This document shows positions 1 through 8,489 of a stretch of DNA of 59,804 bases, piece by piece (the stretch's first letter is position 1; each line of letters begins with the position of its first letter). Made by a program: the position numbers and the translations under genes. Source of the DNA: an uncultured Paraprevotella sp. (GTDB lineage Bacteria; Bacteroidota; Bacteroidia; Bacteroidales; Bacteroidaceae). The stretch is from assembly GCA_944320765.1 (NCBI GenBank), contig CALUIS010000020.1, positions 1 to 59,804 of the forward strand, in the 5' to 3' direction. Below the pieces are notes generated by a model. The model had not been told where the DNA came from. It saw only the letters and a list, made by a program, of their open reading frames with translations, and ran no database searches.

Positions 1-417
1 TAATGCTGCGTATCTCCCTGAAAGCCCAATAGTTTACATTATTCTTCCTAAATCCATCCGAAATCGGGCGAGTTTGCGTATATTTGCCCAAGTTCCCCAT
101 TGCAGAAGCCTCATCGGAGGCGGTAGGGTGCATGGGGGCGGTATACATGGAAAGGCGTTTACTGGGACGCTTTGTTCTTTTGACTGCTCTGAATCTCGCA
201 AGTTCAAGAAAATCCGGTCGGAGGCAAGGCAACGGTAGATGCCCTGTCGGGTGTGTTTTATGCCGCCTTGTTCCTTGTCCATGGCTTGCGCTGTGGGAAG
301 GGGGTGGTATAGGCATATCGGCGTGGGCTTCTGCGTTGCTCGTTCGGACTGGATTGGGCAATGCGAGAGCCTTGAGCAGCGGGACGTGCAACTGGTACAG
401 ACTCCCGCGCCATTTTT
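1..417. other. Leading stretch without a convincing gene
   Basis: Open frames exist on both strands here (for example 84-521 plus and 34-282 minus), but their products are rich in Arg, Pro, Cys and Ser, match nothing I recognise and overlap each other. A TAtaTTTG box at 79-86 could be a plus-strand promoter for the leucine-rich repeat gene downstream, although no -33 box is visible at the expected spacing. Nothing else can be supported. Confidence 0.5.
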
Positions 418-445
418 TTGTTATGCCTGATTTCCTTATTGTTTT

Positions 446-1189
446 TTGTGTCAGTCCTGGCCGGGGAGTCTGCCGGGGGGCTTGGCTTGCCAGGTGCCGG
501 CGGGCGCGAGGTACGAGATAGAGGCGATGAAGGTATCGGGGGATTTGGACGGGACGGACCTGCTCCTGCTGCGCGACATGGCCGGGCGGGACATGTATGG
601 CGGCGAGACTGCCGGCAGGTTGCGGCATCTGGATTTGTCGGAGGCCCGGCTCAGGCGGGGCGGGGCGGTTGCCTGCGGGAATGTCCTGCTGAGGCAGGAA
701 CGCGACGACAAGCTGGGGGACTATGCCTTCTACGGGTGCGGCGCGTTGGAGACCCTCTGCCTGCCGGACACTTGTGTGGAGGTGGGGGAGTCGGCCTGCT
801 GTTCATGCAGGGTACTTTCCGTGTTGGAGTTAGGCCGGAAAACCGGAAGAGTCGGGGATGACGCTTTCGGGGGATGCGCCCTCTTGTCGTCCGTGGAGCT
901 TCCCGCGTCGTTGGTGTCTTTGGGGAATTATGCTTTCGCCCGTTGTGCGTCGCTGTCCGCCGTGTCAGTCCCGGGCCGCGTGGATGAGATCGGTTTTGGC
1001 GCGTTCTGCAACGTCCCGGCCGACGTGCGCGTTGAAGCGGAGTGTCCGCCGCGGCTGTGGCGTTCGGACGGTGAGCTTGGCGCGTTTGACGGTGTCCGTT
1101 CCATCCGCGTGCCTGCCGGGTGTGTCGGTCGTTACCTGGAGGCGGAAGGGTGGAAGGATTACGCGGGGCTGATTACCGGGGAGAGGTAA
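446..1189 (+). CDS. BspA-type leucine-rich repeat protein, probably frameshifted near its start
   Basis: The product carries the LRR_5 (BspA/TpLRR) pattern of GDYAFYGCGALETLCLP-like repeats: about four units between residues 90 and 200 with the core YAF-x-x-C-x-x-L-x-x-V-x-LP, then the usual VPAG-x-x-x-x-Y tail. Such Bacteroidales proteins are normally exported and surface-associated. The open frame starts at 446 without a signal sequence. A hydrophobic signal-like stretch (LCLISLLFFVSVLAGESAG) lies just upstream in another frame from about 418, and the two frames meet at a run of six G at 475-480. I infer one gene from about 418 to 1189 broken by a one-base shift, either a real mutation, a slippage site or a sequencing error. 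The start is therefore uncertain. Confidence 0.6.
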   Translation: MCQSWPGSLPGGLACQVPAGARYEIEAMKVSGDLDGTDLLLLRDMAGRDMYGGETAGRLRHLDLSEARLRRGGAVACGNVLLRQERDDKLGDYAFYGCGALETLCLPDTCVEVGESACCSCRVLSVLELGRKTGRVGDDAFGGCALLSSVELPASLVSLGNYAFARCASLSAVSVPGRVDEIGFGAFCNVPADVRVEAECPPRLWRSDGELGAFDGVRSIRVPAGCVGRYLEAEGWKDYAGLITGER

Positions 1190-1664
1190 GGCCCGGCTCC
1201 CCCCCCGGCGTGGGGCACAGTTCGCCGTATTGCGGGATGTCGGGCAGGAAGCGGTAGGCGTGCGCCTCATAGTCCATCCGGCAGCAGTAATGCTGCAGGC
1301 CGTTGGACACGATGAGGTAGTCCACGTGCAGCGCCATGTTGTAGCGCGAAATCTGGCTGAAGACTTTCTGGGTGATTTCGATGTGCGGGGCCTTGTACTC
1401 CACTATGGCGCGTGGGCGGGCCGTCCGGTCGTAGACCACCGTGTCGCACCGTTTGGCCGTGCCGTTCAGCGTGAGCGGAATCTCGTTGGCCACCAGTCCC
1501 TTCGGATAGCCTTTCTGGTGGATGAGATAGTGTACGAAGTGCTGCCGTACCCATTCTTCGGGCGTGAGGGCCACGTACTTGCGCCGGAGCTCGTCGAAGA
1601 CGACCGTCCGTCCGTCCCGCTTCGTCACTTTTATCGGGAATTGTGGAAGGTTTAATGCGAACAT
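1173..1664 (-). CDS. HsdR N-terminal-like (HSDR_N_2) domain protein
   Basis: A 163-residue protein resembling the stand-alone restriction-enzyme R-protein N-terminal domain (PD-(D/E)XK nuclease fold) that is common in Bacteroidales. Visible core: CDTVVYDRTARPRAIVEYKAP, giving the D...E-x-K pattern around residues 73-91, preceded by VRQHFVHYLIHQKGYPKGL. No helicase domain and no HsdM or HsdS gene is nearby, so this is not a working type I system. It is divergent from holA, with about 95 bases between the starts, and it overlaps the end of the convergent leucine-rich repeat gene by 17 bases. Function beyond nuclease-like fold is unknown. Confidence 0.75.
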   Translation of the reverse strand: MFALNLPQFPIKVTKRDGRTVVFDELRRKYVALTPEEWVRQHFVHYLIHQKGYPKGLVANEIPLTLNGTAKRCDTVVYDRTARPRAIVEYKAPHIEITQKVFSQISRYNMALHVDYLIVSNGLQHYCCRMDYEAHAYRFLPDIPQYGELCPTPGGEPGLTSPR

Positions 1665-1668
1665 TTGC

Positions 1669-1676
1669 TAACTTTG
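1669..1676 (+). promoter_or_regulatory. -7 box TAacTTTG for holA
   Basis: Matches the Bacteroides -7 consensus TAnnTTTG. It would start a transcript near 1683 with a leader of about 75 bases before holA. No clear -33 TTTG is seen. Confidence 0.5.
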
Positions 1677-1759
1677 CATGGATTCAAGCCTCTTCCCGGC
1701 GGACATTTGCCGGGGATGGCGGTGCAAAAGTAAGCAAAAAGCGATAAAAACGAAAGCCG

Positions 1760-2785
1760 ATGGCAGCGAAAAAGGAAGGTGTCACTTACGAAGAGATTGT
1801 CCGGGCCGTGCGGGCCGGGAATTTTGCCCCCGTGTATTACCTGATGGGGGAGGAATCCTATTATATAGACAAGGTGAGCGAGTTCATCGTGGATTCCGCC
1901 CTGAAGGAGGAGGAGAGGGATTTCAACCTCACGGTGTGCTATGGGGCGGATGTCACGGCGGACGAGGTCGTCAATGCGGCCAAGCGTTTCCCTATGATGG
2001 CCCAAAGGCAGGTGGTATGGGTGCGTGAGGCGCAGAACCTGCAGGGGAAAGAGCGGCTGTCGTTCTACCTGGAGCATCCGCAGCCCACCACCGTCCTGAT
2101 CCTGTGCCACAAGCACGGGGTGCTGGACCGGAGGAAGAAGCTGGCGTCCGACATCCAGAAGGCCGGCGTCCTTTTCGAGTCCAAAAAGCTGTATGAAAGC
2201 CAGCTCCCGGGTTTTGTGTCCGCCTATCTCCGCCGGAAGGGGGTGGCCATGGAGCAAAATGCCGTGATGATGGTGTGCGAGTCCGTAGGCAGCGACCTCT
2301 CGCGGCTTTCCGGCGAGCTGGACAAGCTGGTGCTGGCGTTGCCGGAAGGGGAGACCCGCATCGGGGCTTCCTTCGTGGAGCGGCACGTGGGGATAAGCAA
2401 GGAATTTAACAACTTTGAATTGGTGTCCGCCTTAGTGGTGAAGGATGTCCTTAAGGTGAACCGTATCGTGAAATATTTTAACGATAACCCGAAGAACTTC
2501 TCCCTACAGCTGACCTTGTCCGTGATGTTCGGTTTTTTCAGCAACCTGATGTTGGCGTATTATGCGCCGAAGCGTACGGAGGAGGGGATTGCGGAATGGA
2601 CGGAGCAGCCCCGCTGGCAGGTGGGGCGGAATATCCTTCCGGCCATGCGGAACTACACGGGCGTGAAAGTGATGCAGATAATTGGGAAACTACGTGAAAC
2701 GGACGCAAAATCGAAGGGAGTGGGCAATACAATGGCCACTCCGGGCGACCTTTTAAAGGAATTGGCCTACTTTATTCTGCATTAA
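1760..2785 (+). CDS. holA: DNA polymerase III delta subunit
   Basis: The 341-residue product is HolA, the delta subunit of the clamp loader, which opens the beta sliding clamp during replication. The usual landmarks are present: APVYYLMGEESYYIDKVSEFI at residues 18-38, QRQVVWVREA near residue 80, and the domain III helices with VGISKEFNNFELVSALVVKD near 210. Length is normal. The ATG follows a Bacteroides-type -7 box by about 85 bases. The gene stands alone and ends just before a GC-rich inverted repeat. Confidence 0.93.
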   Translation: MAAKKEGVTYEEIVRAVRAGNFAPVYYLMGEESYYIDKVSEFIVDSALKEEERDFNLTVCYGADVTADEVVNAAKRFPMMAQRQVVWVREAQNLQGKERLSFYLEHPQPTTVLILCHKHGVLDRRKKLASDIQKAGVLFESKKLYESQLPGFVSAYLRRKGVAMEQNAVMMVCESVGSDLSRLSGELDKLVLALPEGETRIGASFVERHVGISKEFNNFELVSALVVKDVLKVNRIVKYFNDNPKNFSLQLTLSVMFGFFSNLMLAYYAPKRTEEGIAEWTEQPRWQVGRNILPAMRNYTGVKVMQIIGKLRETDAKSKGVGNTMATPGDLLKELAYFILH

Positions 2786-2815
2786 AAGGCCGTTTCCCGC
2801 TCTATTTCGGCCTTT
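2785..2815 (+). terminator. Weak hairpin after holA
   Basis: Stem AAAGGCCG at 2785-2792 pairs with CGGCCTTT at 2808-2815 around a 15-base loop. There is no T run directly after, so termination strength is doubtful. Confidence 0.4.
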
Positions 2816-3548
2816 CCTGAATTTGTTAAAAAGTAAGCTATATCGTTTGGGTATAGCGGGTTATGCTGTTTTTCACGCTCTGAGATTTTGATATTTCCGC
2901 ACGGACACGCCCTTGTCCCTGAATTTTTGAGTATTGAAAAAATCTCCGTTTTTTCATTCTGAAAGGATTTACGTTATATTTTATTAGCTTTTATGTTTGT
3001 GGACACGAGATTCCGGTTTGTAAATTGTGATTTACGTTTAGCAAACATTTCATATATGCGAATCAGCGACGGGCTTGTTTTATAGACGTGAATTCATGTA
3101 CAATGGGAACGCGTCCGTACCGTTCCGGTTTGTGAATGTATAATCCATGCAAAAATTATTGCTCGTGTTATATTGTTGCAAACCAATTATTTATAAAATT
3201 TTGTTGTTCGACTTAACGATGTTGGACGGACGTTTTGAAGATTTTGTGCATAATGGCAGGTGGACAAATCCTTATGGCAGTGATAAGGTTTGTAAAGCCA
3301 TAAAATTAAGTTTGATAAGTGTGATTTTGCTTTAATTTGCTTTATGGATGTAAACCGGCATTTGGTTTATATTCATAAAGCGTTGTCGCGCTCGGATTTA
3401 TGATGGTGAATTTTATGTTTACGCTATATTTATGAGATTGAATTCAATTTTGTGGTTTACATTTGTTGCGCATCCCGTTTTTTGTTTTTACCTTTGTAAA
3501 CGTGAAGAAAGCCTTTTCTGATGTGGAATTATAGAGGACGAGCAAAAA
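2786..3548. other. AT-rich non-coding stretch with repeated GTTTAC motifs
   Basis: About 760 bases of much lower GC than the genes around it. The only open frame (3147-3335 plus, 62 codons) has no recognisable product or good ribosome site. Short motifs recur: GTTTAC or its complement at 3350-3355, 3417-3422, 3455-3460 and 3496-3501. There is also an inverted repeat TAAACC-N7-GGTTTA at 3351-3369. These cluster in front of the HTH regulator gene and could be its operators. Confidence 0.5.
3489..3496 (+). promoter_or_regulatory. -7 box TAccTTTG for the HTH regulator gene
   Basis: Bacteroides-type -7 box. A GTTTAC-type motif (3496-3501, as GTAAAC) overlaps its last base, a position suited to repression. 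Confidence 0.55.
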
Positions 3549-4049
3549 ATGATGAAAGAACGGATATTGCAAATCATGAGGCAGGAACATATGACCCAAC
3601 AGGAGTTTGCCAAGGCCATTGAGGTATCCCCCGCTTCGTTGTCAAACATTTTTAATGGTAAGACCAACCCTACCAATAACCATGTGAGTGCCATCCATCG
3701 CCGGTTTCCCAATGTCAACGTCAATTGGCTGATGTTTGGCGAGGGAGATATGTACACAACTGTTTCAGGTGAAACGAAGCGGGATGACGGCGGGGCGGCG
3801 GATTCTTCTCCGATGGGTGCTGATCCGGACGGCAATGACGGCGGAGACGACCCGGCTTTGGTGGACGTTTCAGACTCGAGGCTTTATGCCGACTGGCCCC
3901 GGATGGAGAGCATGGCAAGGGAGTGTGAGGAGAAGATGGCAAGTCCGAAAGTTCGAGAAGTGATAAAATTTGTGGACAAACCTCAGCGTAGAATCACGGA
4001 GATAAGAATCTTCTTCGATGACGGTACTTTTGAAGTGTTCAGCCGATAA
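3549..4049 (+). CDS. XRE-family helix-turn-helix regulator
   Basis: A 166-residue protein with an N-terminal Cro/CI-type DNA-binding domain at residues 1-65 (MTQQEFAKAIEVSPASLSNI is the helix-turn-helix), followed by NWLMFGEGDMY. That ending is typical of the Bacteroidales family in which the HTH joins an Asp/Gly-rich linker (residues 85-105) and a short C-terminal domain ending in RRITEIRIFFDDGTFEVFSR. Two in-frame ATG codons (3549 and 3552) are possible starts. The long AT-rich region upstream with repeated GTTTAC motifs suggests autoregulation. The target genes are unknown; pyrK follows but has its own promoter. Confidence 0.8.
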   Translation: MMKERILQIMRQEHMTQQEFAKAIEVSPASLSNIFNGKTNPTNNHVSAIHRRFPNVNVNWLMFGEGDMYTTVSGETKRDDGGAADSSPMGADPDGNDGGDDPALVDVSDSRLYADWPRMESMARECEEKMASPKVREVIKFVDKPQRRITEIRIFFDDGTFEVFSR

Positions 4050-4148
4050 CCGGAATAAATATTGACGAATGCGGATACGGGGACGCGGCATTTATCTTAT
4101 CCTTGAAAGAATTACGCGGAGCATGTCGGGTGTTTGGCGGAAAAAGCT

Positions 4149-4156
4149 TACCTTTG
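4149..4156 (+). promoter_or_regulatory. -7 box TAccTTTG for pyrK-pyrD
   Basis: Transcription would start near 4163. The upstream GTG at 4162 therefore sits at the transcript start and is not a usable start codon, leaving ATG 4189 as the pyrK start. Confidence 0.6.
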
Positions 4157-4188
4157 TATAAGTGCAAACAGAAATCACATATTATTCA

Positions 4189-4968
4189 ATGAAGAAATAC
4201 ATTTTGGATTTGACCGTAACGGCCAACGAGCATTTGCGTGAGGGCTACGCGCTGCTGAGACTGACGGACAGCCGCCCGCTGCCGCCCATGCTTCCCGGGC
4301 AATTCGCCGAGCTGAAGGTGGACGGTTCCGAGACCACTTTCCTGCGGCGTCCCATTTCTATTAATTATGTGGATGAGGAAAAGAACGAAGTGTGGTTCCT
4401 CATTCATGAGGTGGGAGACGGGACCCGCAAGCTGGGCGCGTTGGGTGCGGGCGACAAGCTGAATGTCGTCCTCCCTTTGGGAAACGGATTCACCCTGCCT
4501 GCCTCTCCGGACGAGAAAGTGCTGCTGGTTGGCGGCGGCGTGGGGACGGCCCCCTTGCTTTATTTGGGGAAGAGGATGGCGGAGGCCGGCAACCGGCTCG
4601 CGTTCCTGCTGGGCGGCCGTTCTGCGGGCGACCTGATGCAATTGGAGCTGTTCCGGACGTTGGGAGATGTGTATATCACCACGGAAGACGGTTCGGAGGG
4701 CGAGAAAGGCTTTGTGACGCAGCATTCGGTGTTGCGGGACGGGCCGCGCTTCGACCGTATCGCGACATGCGGGCCGAAACCGATGATGATGGCGGTGGCC
4801 CGTTATGCCAAGGCGGAGCGTATCGTCTGCGAGGTCTCGCTGGAGAACATGATGGCTTGCGGGCTGGGAGCCTGCCTGTGCTGTGTGGAGAACACCACGG
4901 ACGGCCATGTGTGTGTATGTAAGGAAGGTCCGGTTTTTAATACAGACAGATTATTATGGCAGATTTGA
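4189..4968 (+). CDS. pyrK: Dihydroorotate dehydrogenase B, electron transfer subunit
   Basis: PyrK binds FAD and a [2Fe-2S] cluster and passes electrons from the PyrD flavin to NAD+ in pyrimidine synthesis. Seen: FAD-binding [10 protein letters not shown] (about residues 49-58), the NAD-binding glycine motif [20 protein letters not shown] (near 110-130), and the C-terminal cysteines [19 protein letters not shown] that hold the cluster. Length about 259 residues, as expected. The start at 4189 is chosen because the -7 box at 4149-4156 excludes the upstream GTG. It overlaps pyrD by 13 bases, which suggests coupled translation of the two subunits. Confidence 0.93.
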   Translation: MKKYILDLTVTANEHLREGYALLRLTDSRPLPPMLPGQFAELKVDGSETTFLRRPISINYVDEEKNEVWFLIHEVGDGTRKLGALGAGDKLNVVLPLGNGFTLPASPDEKVLLVGGGVGTAPLLYLGKRMAEAGNRLAFLLGGRSAGDLMQLELFRTLGDVYITTEDGSEGEKGFVTQHSVLRDGPRFDRIATCGPKPMMMAVARYAKAERIVCEVSLENMMACGLGACLCCVENTTDGHVCVCKEGPVFNTDRLLWQI

Positions 4969-5867
4969 GCGTGAATATAGGCGGGTTGGAACTGAAGAAT
5001 CCCGTGATGACCGCATCCGGCACTTTCGGGTACGGTCTTGAGTTTGCCGACTTTGTCAACCTGGAGGACATCGGCGGCATCATCGTGAAAGGCACGACGC
5101 TGAAGCCCCGTGAAGGCAACCCGTACCCCCGCATGGCGGAAACGGCGCAAGGGATGCTGAATTGCGTGGGGTTGCAGAACAAAGGCGTGGATTATTTCTG
5201 TGAACACATATATCCTCAGATTAAGGACATCCGGACGAATATGATTGTGAACGTGTCCGGCTCGTGCTGTGAGGATTACGCGGAATGCGCCGCCCGTATC
5301 GGAGAACTGGAACGCATCCCGGCCATCGAGCTGAACATCTCATGCCCGAACGTGAAGCAGGGCGGCATGGCTTTCGGGGTGACGGCCGAAGGGGCTTCCG
5401 CCGTGGTGAGAGCCGTGCGCGAGGCCTACAAGAAGACTTTGATTGTCAAGCTGTCGCCGAACGTGACGGATATTGCCGGCATTGCCCGTAGCGTGGAGGA
5501 CGCCGGTGCCGACGCCGTGAGCCTGATCAACACGCTGATGGGCATGGCCGTCGACATAGAGAAACGCCGTCCCGTGCTGTCCATCGCCACCGGGGGGCTG
5601 AGCGGACCGGCCGTGAAGCCCGTGGCCTTGCGCATGGTGTGGCAGGTGGCCAAGGCCGTGAAGATACCTGTGGTGGGACTGGGCGGCATCATGAACGCGC
5701 GGGACGCGGTGGAGTTCCTGTTGGCGGGTGCCTCTGCCGTAGAAATCGGTACGGCCAACTTCATCGACCCGGCCGTGACCGTCAAGGTGGCGCGGGGCAT
5801 CGACGAGTATCTGGAGCGGCACGGTTGCCGCAGCGTGCGCGAGATTATCGGGGCATTGGAGGAATAA
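4956..5867 (+). CDS. pyrD: Dihydroorotate dehydrogenase B, catalytic subunit
   Basis: The class 1B enzyme oxidises dihydroorotate to orotate with bound FMN. Landmarks in the 303-residue product: [16 protein letters not shown] (FMN site, residues 14-29), [26 protein letters not shown] (the Cys of this segment is the catalytic base of type 1B enzymes), [23 protein letters not shown] and [20 protein letters not shown]. It overlaps pyrK and forms a two-gene operon with it. Confidence 0.95.
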   Translation: MADLSVNIGGLELKNPVMTASGTFGYGLEFADFVNLEDIGGIIVKGTTLKPREGNPYPRMAETAQGMLNCVGLQNKGVDYFCEHIYPQIKDIRTNMIVNVSGSCCEDYAECAARIGELERIPAIELNISCPNVKQGGMAFGVTAEGASAVVRAVREAYKKTLIVKLSPNVTDIAGIARSVEDAGADAVSLINTLMGMAVDIEKRRPVLSIATGGLSGPAVKPVALRMVWQVAKAVKIPVVGLGGIMNARDAVEFLLAGASAVEIGTANFIDPAVTVKVARGIDEYLERHGCRSVREIIGALEE

Positions 5868-5926
5868 ATAGGATTTTCCCTATCCGGTTGTGGGGATTTT
5901 CTGGCGTCCCATGCCGTATTTATGCC

Positions 5927-5934
5927 TATCTTTG
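5927..5934 (+). promoter_or_regulatory. -7 box TAtcTTTG for the aromatic-rich lipoprotein gene
   Basis: Places the transcript start near 5941, downstream of the ATG at 5922, so that the ATG at 5964 is the likely start. Confidence 0.55.
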
Positions 5935-5963
5935 TGCAGGAAACCCTTAAAAGAAGACAGATT

Positions 5964-6536
5964 ATGAAATGGTTTAAGTATGCGAAGCTGGTTGTAGTCT
6001 GCTGTCTGGCGGCGGTATTGGGCGGGTGCGAGAAGGATGATGACTATCGGGGATATCTGTTGTCCGGGCGTTGGTTCGGCGACTTGGGGATGATGGTGGA
6101 CGGCCAACCGGCAATGGGTTCTGACTTGGAGTTCATCCCCCAGGACTATTGCGGCTACTCCCAAGGATACGGATACGAGACGGATTATTACCGCGGATGG
6201 CGCGGCAGGATAGAGATGGTGGAGCATTATTTCACCTGGACCGTCCGGAACGGCATCATCTATCTGCGTTTCGACAATCCGGACCTGGACTGCAACATCC
6301 GGGACTACAGCCTGTCGGCCGACTATTTCGAGGGGTACATGGACGGGGTTTATTCTTCCACGTGGTTCTCGTTGCGCAATTACGACCGTTACTGGTATGA
6401 ATACGGATATTGGGATGACGGTTACTATTATTATTCCAGAAGCATGGATAGTATGGGAAACGCGGGAACGCCGCCTTATAGGACGGTTCCGCACTGCACC
6501 CGGAAGGTGAACATGGAGGAGGCGGTCGGGGAATGA
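5964..6536 (+). CDS. Aromatic-rich lipoprotein of unknown function
   Basis: Not a family I can name. The 190-residue product starts with a lipoprotein signal: MKWFKYAKLVVVCCLAAVLG then GC, with the lipobox Cys near residue 22 followed by acidic residues (EKDDD), which fits surface or periplasmic lipoproteins of this phylum. The mature part is strikingly rich in Tyr, Trp, Gly and Asp, for example YCGYSQGYGYETDYYRGW and YWYEYGYWDDGYYYYSRS. A beta-rich domain similar to lipocalin-like lipoproteins of Bacteroidales is conceivable. The start follows from the promoter position and the signal peptide. It stands alone between pyrD and a convergent AraC gene. Confidence 0.7.
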   Translation: MKWFKYAKLVVVCCLAAVLGGCEKDDDYRGYLLSGRWFGDLGMMVDGQPAMGSDLEFIPQDYCGYSQGYGYETDYYRGWRGRIEMVEHYFTWTVRNGIIYLRFDNPDLDCNIRDYSLSADYFEGYMDGVYSSTWFSLRNYDRYWYEYGYWDDGYYYYSRSMDSMGNAGTPPYRTVPHCTRKVNMEEAVGE

Positions 6537-6560
6537 CCGCCTTTTCCTTTATATAAGGAA

Positions 6561-7463
6561 TCAGGTATGAACCGTCAGTTCCGCAAGCTTATCAACGGCA
6601 GGAGGAGATAGCGGGGAACTTTTGAATCGCGGCTCGTTGCTTCTTAGAAGCCGGTTTCGGTATTCCGATGGATAAAGCCCGGTCCGCTTCCGCACGTAGC
6701 GACTGAAATAAGAGAGGGACGAGAAATTCATGCCTTCGGCGATTTCTGCCAAAGTGAGATTCTTCCGGCAAAGCCGCCGGGTTATTTCCAGCAGTGTGAA
6801 GCGGTCAATCCAATAAGACGCGGGCTGCCCGCTTGCCTTCCTGCATATTTCGGACAGGTAGTGCGGGGTGATGCAGAGCTTCGAGGCATAGTAAGGCAAA
6901 TCCCTGTGCCGGACGTATTCTTTCTGATAGAGCAGTCCGATAAACCGGCTGAGCAGGATGTGAAGCCGTTCTGAAGGTTCTTTCAGCGTGTGGGAACGCG
7001 CATGGATGTCATATAGGTCGAGTATGTGCGCCATGAGCAGATGGCTGATCATCTCTTCCTTGAAAAGATGCGTGCTGTCGTCCAGCCTTTCGCGGATGCG
7101 GAGCAAGTCAGCCCGGCATTTTGTGAAATCTTCCCGCGAGAGTTTCATGATCGGATCCTGCAGCAGGGACAGATGCCCGGTGATGCCGTAATTGCTGCGC
7201 AACGCCATCGAGGCTACATACGATTCAGGGAAGCACATGAAAATGCCTTTGAAGTTTTCCGAGCGGACGAAGCCGGACGCGAACGACATGTGGGTAAGGA
7301 TGACGTAATCCCCCACCGCGATATTGTAACGCGTCTCGCGGAAGGTAAAGCTCATGCAGCCTTCCGTGCAAAGTATGTGGACAACATCTTCCAACAAGCT
7401 CGCAACGTTGCAATCGTCAACCGAATCGATGAAGAACACTTTGTCTTTTGCTGTATGGTCCAT
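6561..7463 (-). CDS. AraC-family transcriptional regulator, divergent from two aldo/keto reductases
   Basis: About 300 residues: an N-terminal cupin-like sensor region and a C-terminal AraC double helix-turn-helix (LCITPHYLSEICRKASGQPA for the first, LTLAEIAEGMNFSSLSYFSR for the second, then YPSEYR). Residue 1 is taken as MDHTAKDK at 7463, because the minus-strand -7 box at 7493-7500 lies downstream of the longer frame's ATG at 7532. The gene is divergent from the aldo/keto reductase pair at 7595 and 8490, its likely targets. The ligand is unknown. Confidence 0.85.
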   Translation of the reverse strand: MDHTAKDKVFFIDSVDDCNVASLLEDVVHILCTEGCMSFTFRETRYNIAVGDYVILTHMSFASGFVRSENFKGIFMCFPESYVASMALRSNYGITGHLSLLQDPIMKLSREDFTKCRADLLRIRERLDDSTHLFKEEMISHLLMAHILDLYDIHARSHTLKEPSERLHILLSRFIGLLYQKEYVRHRDLPYYASKLCITPHYLSEICRKASGQPASYWIDRFTLLEITRRLCRKNLTLAEIAEGMNFSSLSYFSRYVRKRTGLYPSEYRNRLLRSNEPRFKSSPLSPPAVDKLAELTVHT

Positions 7464-7492
7464 GCCAAGTTCCGTATGATGGGTTCGTGCCG

Positions 7493-7500
7493 CAAATTTA
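7493..7500 (-). promoter_or_regulatory. -7 box TAAATTTG for the AraC gene
   Basis: Reads TAAATTTG on the minus strand. It decides the start of the regulator at 7463. Confidence 0.55.
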
Positions 7501-7566
7501 GCGATAAACCACGAAAAGTGAATCATCCCCAACGAATTTCATAACGGAATCTCCATCTGCCGGAGG

Positions 7567-7574
7567 TAATTTTG
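7567..7574 (+). promoter_or_regulatory. -7 box TAatTTTG for the aldo/keto reductase pair
   Basis: The box lies 20 bases before the ATG at 7595. No -33 TTTG is seen at 19-20 bases upstream, which fits a promoter that needs an activator such as the divergent AraC protein. Confidence 0.5.
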
Positions 7575-7594
7575 CGCATCAAAACTTAGACGAG

Positions 7595-8443
7595 ATGAAA
7601 GAAGTAAGACTGAACAACGGCGTGATGATGCCGGCCTTGGGATTCGGCGTTTACCAGATTCCGGCGGAGGACACGGAGCGTGCCGTCAGCGAGGCACTCG
7701 GGACGGGCTACCGCATGATTGACACGGCGGCGTCCTATTTCAACGAGGAGCAGGTGGGGGATGCGCTCCGCCATAGCGGTTTGAAACGCGAGGAAGTGTT
7801 TGTCACCACCAAGCTTTGGGTGCAGGATTATGAATATGAGGACGCGCTCCGCGCTTTCGACAAGTCCGCCAGGTTGCTCGGGCTTGACTATGTAGACCTC
7901 TATCTGCTGCACAAGCCTTACGGCAACTATTATGCGGCCTGGCGTGCGGCGGAACGGCTCTACAAGGAAGGGCGCGTCAAGGCCATCGGGGTGACGAGCT
8001 TCTCTGACGAACGTTTGCAGGACTTGTTCCTGCACAATGAGGTGAAGCCGGCGGTCAACCAGCTGGAGACCCATCCCTTCTTCCAGCAGGAAGCGTCCAA
8101 TGCGTTCCTTTCGCAAGAGGGCATACAGCACGAGGCATGGGCGCCGTTTGCCGAAGGGAAGAACGACATCTGGAACAACCCGGTGCTGAAAGCCATCGCC
8201 GGAAAGCACGGGCGGACTGTGGCACAGGTTGTACTCCGTTGGTTGAACCAGCGGGGCGTGGTGGTTATCCCCAAGACCGTGCGCCGGGAAAGGATGGCCG
8301 AGAACCTGGACATCTTCGGCTTCACGCTTACCGGCCAGGAGATGCAGGCCATCGCCGGGCTTGACACCGGGCGCAGCTCCATCTATGACGACACGGACTT
8401 GGCCACTACAAAGTATATCGGGACGCACAGGATCCACGATTGA
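7595..8443 (+). CDS. Aldo/keto reductase, first of a tandem pair
   Basis: A 282-residue NADPH-dependent carbonyl reductase of the diketogluconate reductase/YvgN-like type. The catalytic tetrad can be read: Asp and Tyr in MIDTAASYFNEEQVG (near residues 44-58), Lys in VTTKLWV (near 72) and His in YLLHKPYG (near 106). The cofactor end PKTVRRERMAENLDIF is present. The partner gene follows after 46 bases. The substrate is unknown; the divergent AraC gene suggests induction by a specific compound, perhaps a reactive aldehyde. Confidence 0.88.
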   Translation: MKEVRLNNGVMMPALGFGVYQIPAEDTERAVSEALGTGYRMIDTAASYFNEEQVGDALRHSGLKREEVFVTTKLWVQDYEYEDALRAFDKSARLLGLDYVDLYLLHKPYGNYYAAWRAAERLYKEGRVKAIGVTSFSDERLQDLFLHNEVKPAVNQLETHPFFQQEASNAFLSQEGIQHEAWAPFAEGKNDIWNNPVLKAIAGKHGRTVAQVVLRWLNQRGVVVIPKTVRRERMAENLDIFGFTLTGQEMQAIAGLDTGRSSIYDDTDLATTKYIGTHRIHD

Positions 8444-8489
8444 TTTGTCCGTACGAAAATTCAAATGAACAAGAAAGTAAAACCGAAAA

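Noticed and set aside
84..521. 145-codon open frame at the window start
   Set aside because: Arg/Cys/Pro-rich product without homologues that I know; part of it overlaps the signal-like region of the leucine-rich repeat gene in another frame.
1173..1664. HsdR-like domain considered as part of a restriction system
   Set aside because: No helicase, methylase or specificity gene is adjacent; the truncated Mod at 30768 is too far away and of another type.
3147..3335. 62-codon open frame in the AT-rich spacer
   Set aside because: No recognisable product, no good ribosome site, and the region looks regulatory.
3549..4049. XRE regulator considered as a prophage repressor
   Set aside because: No integrase, phage structural gene or attachment repeat is nearby, and the C-terminal domain fits a chromosomal Bacteroidales family.
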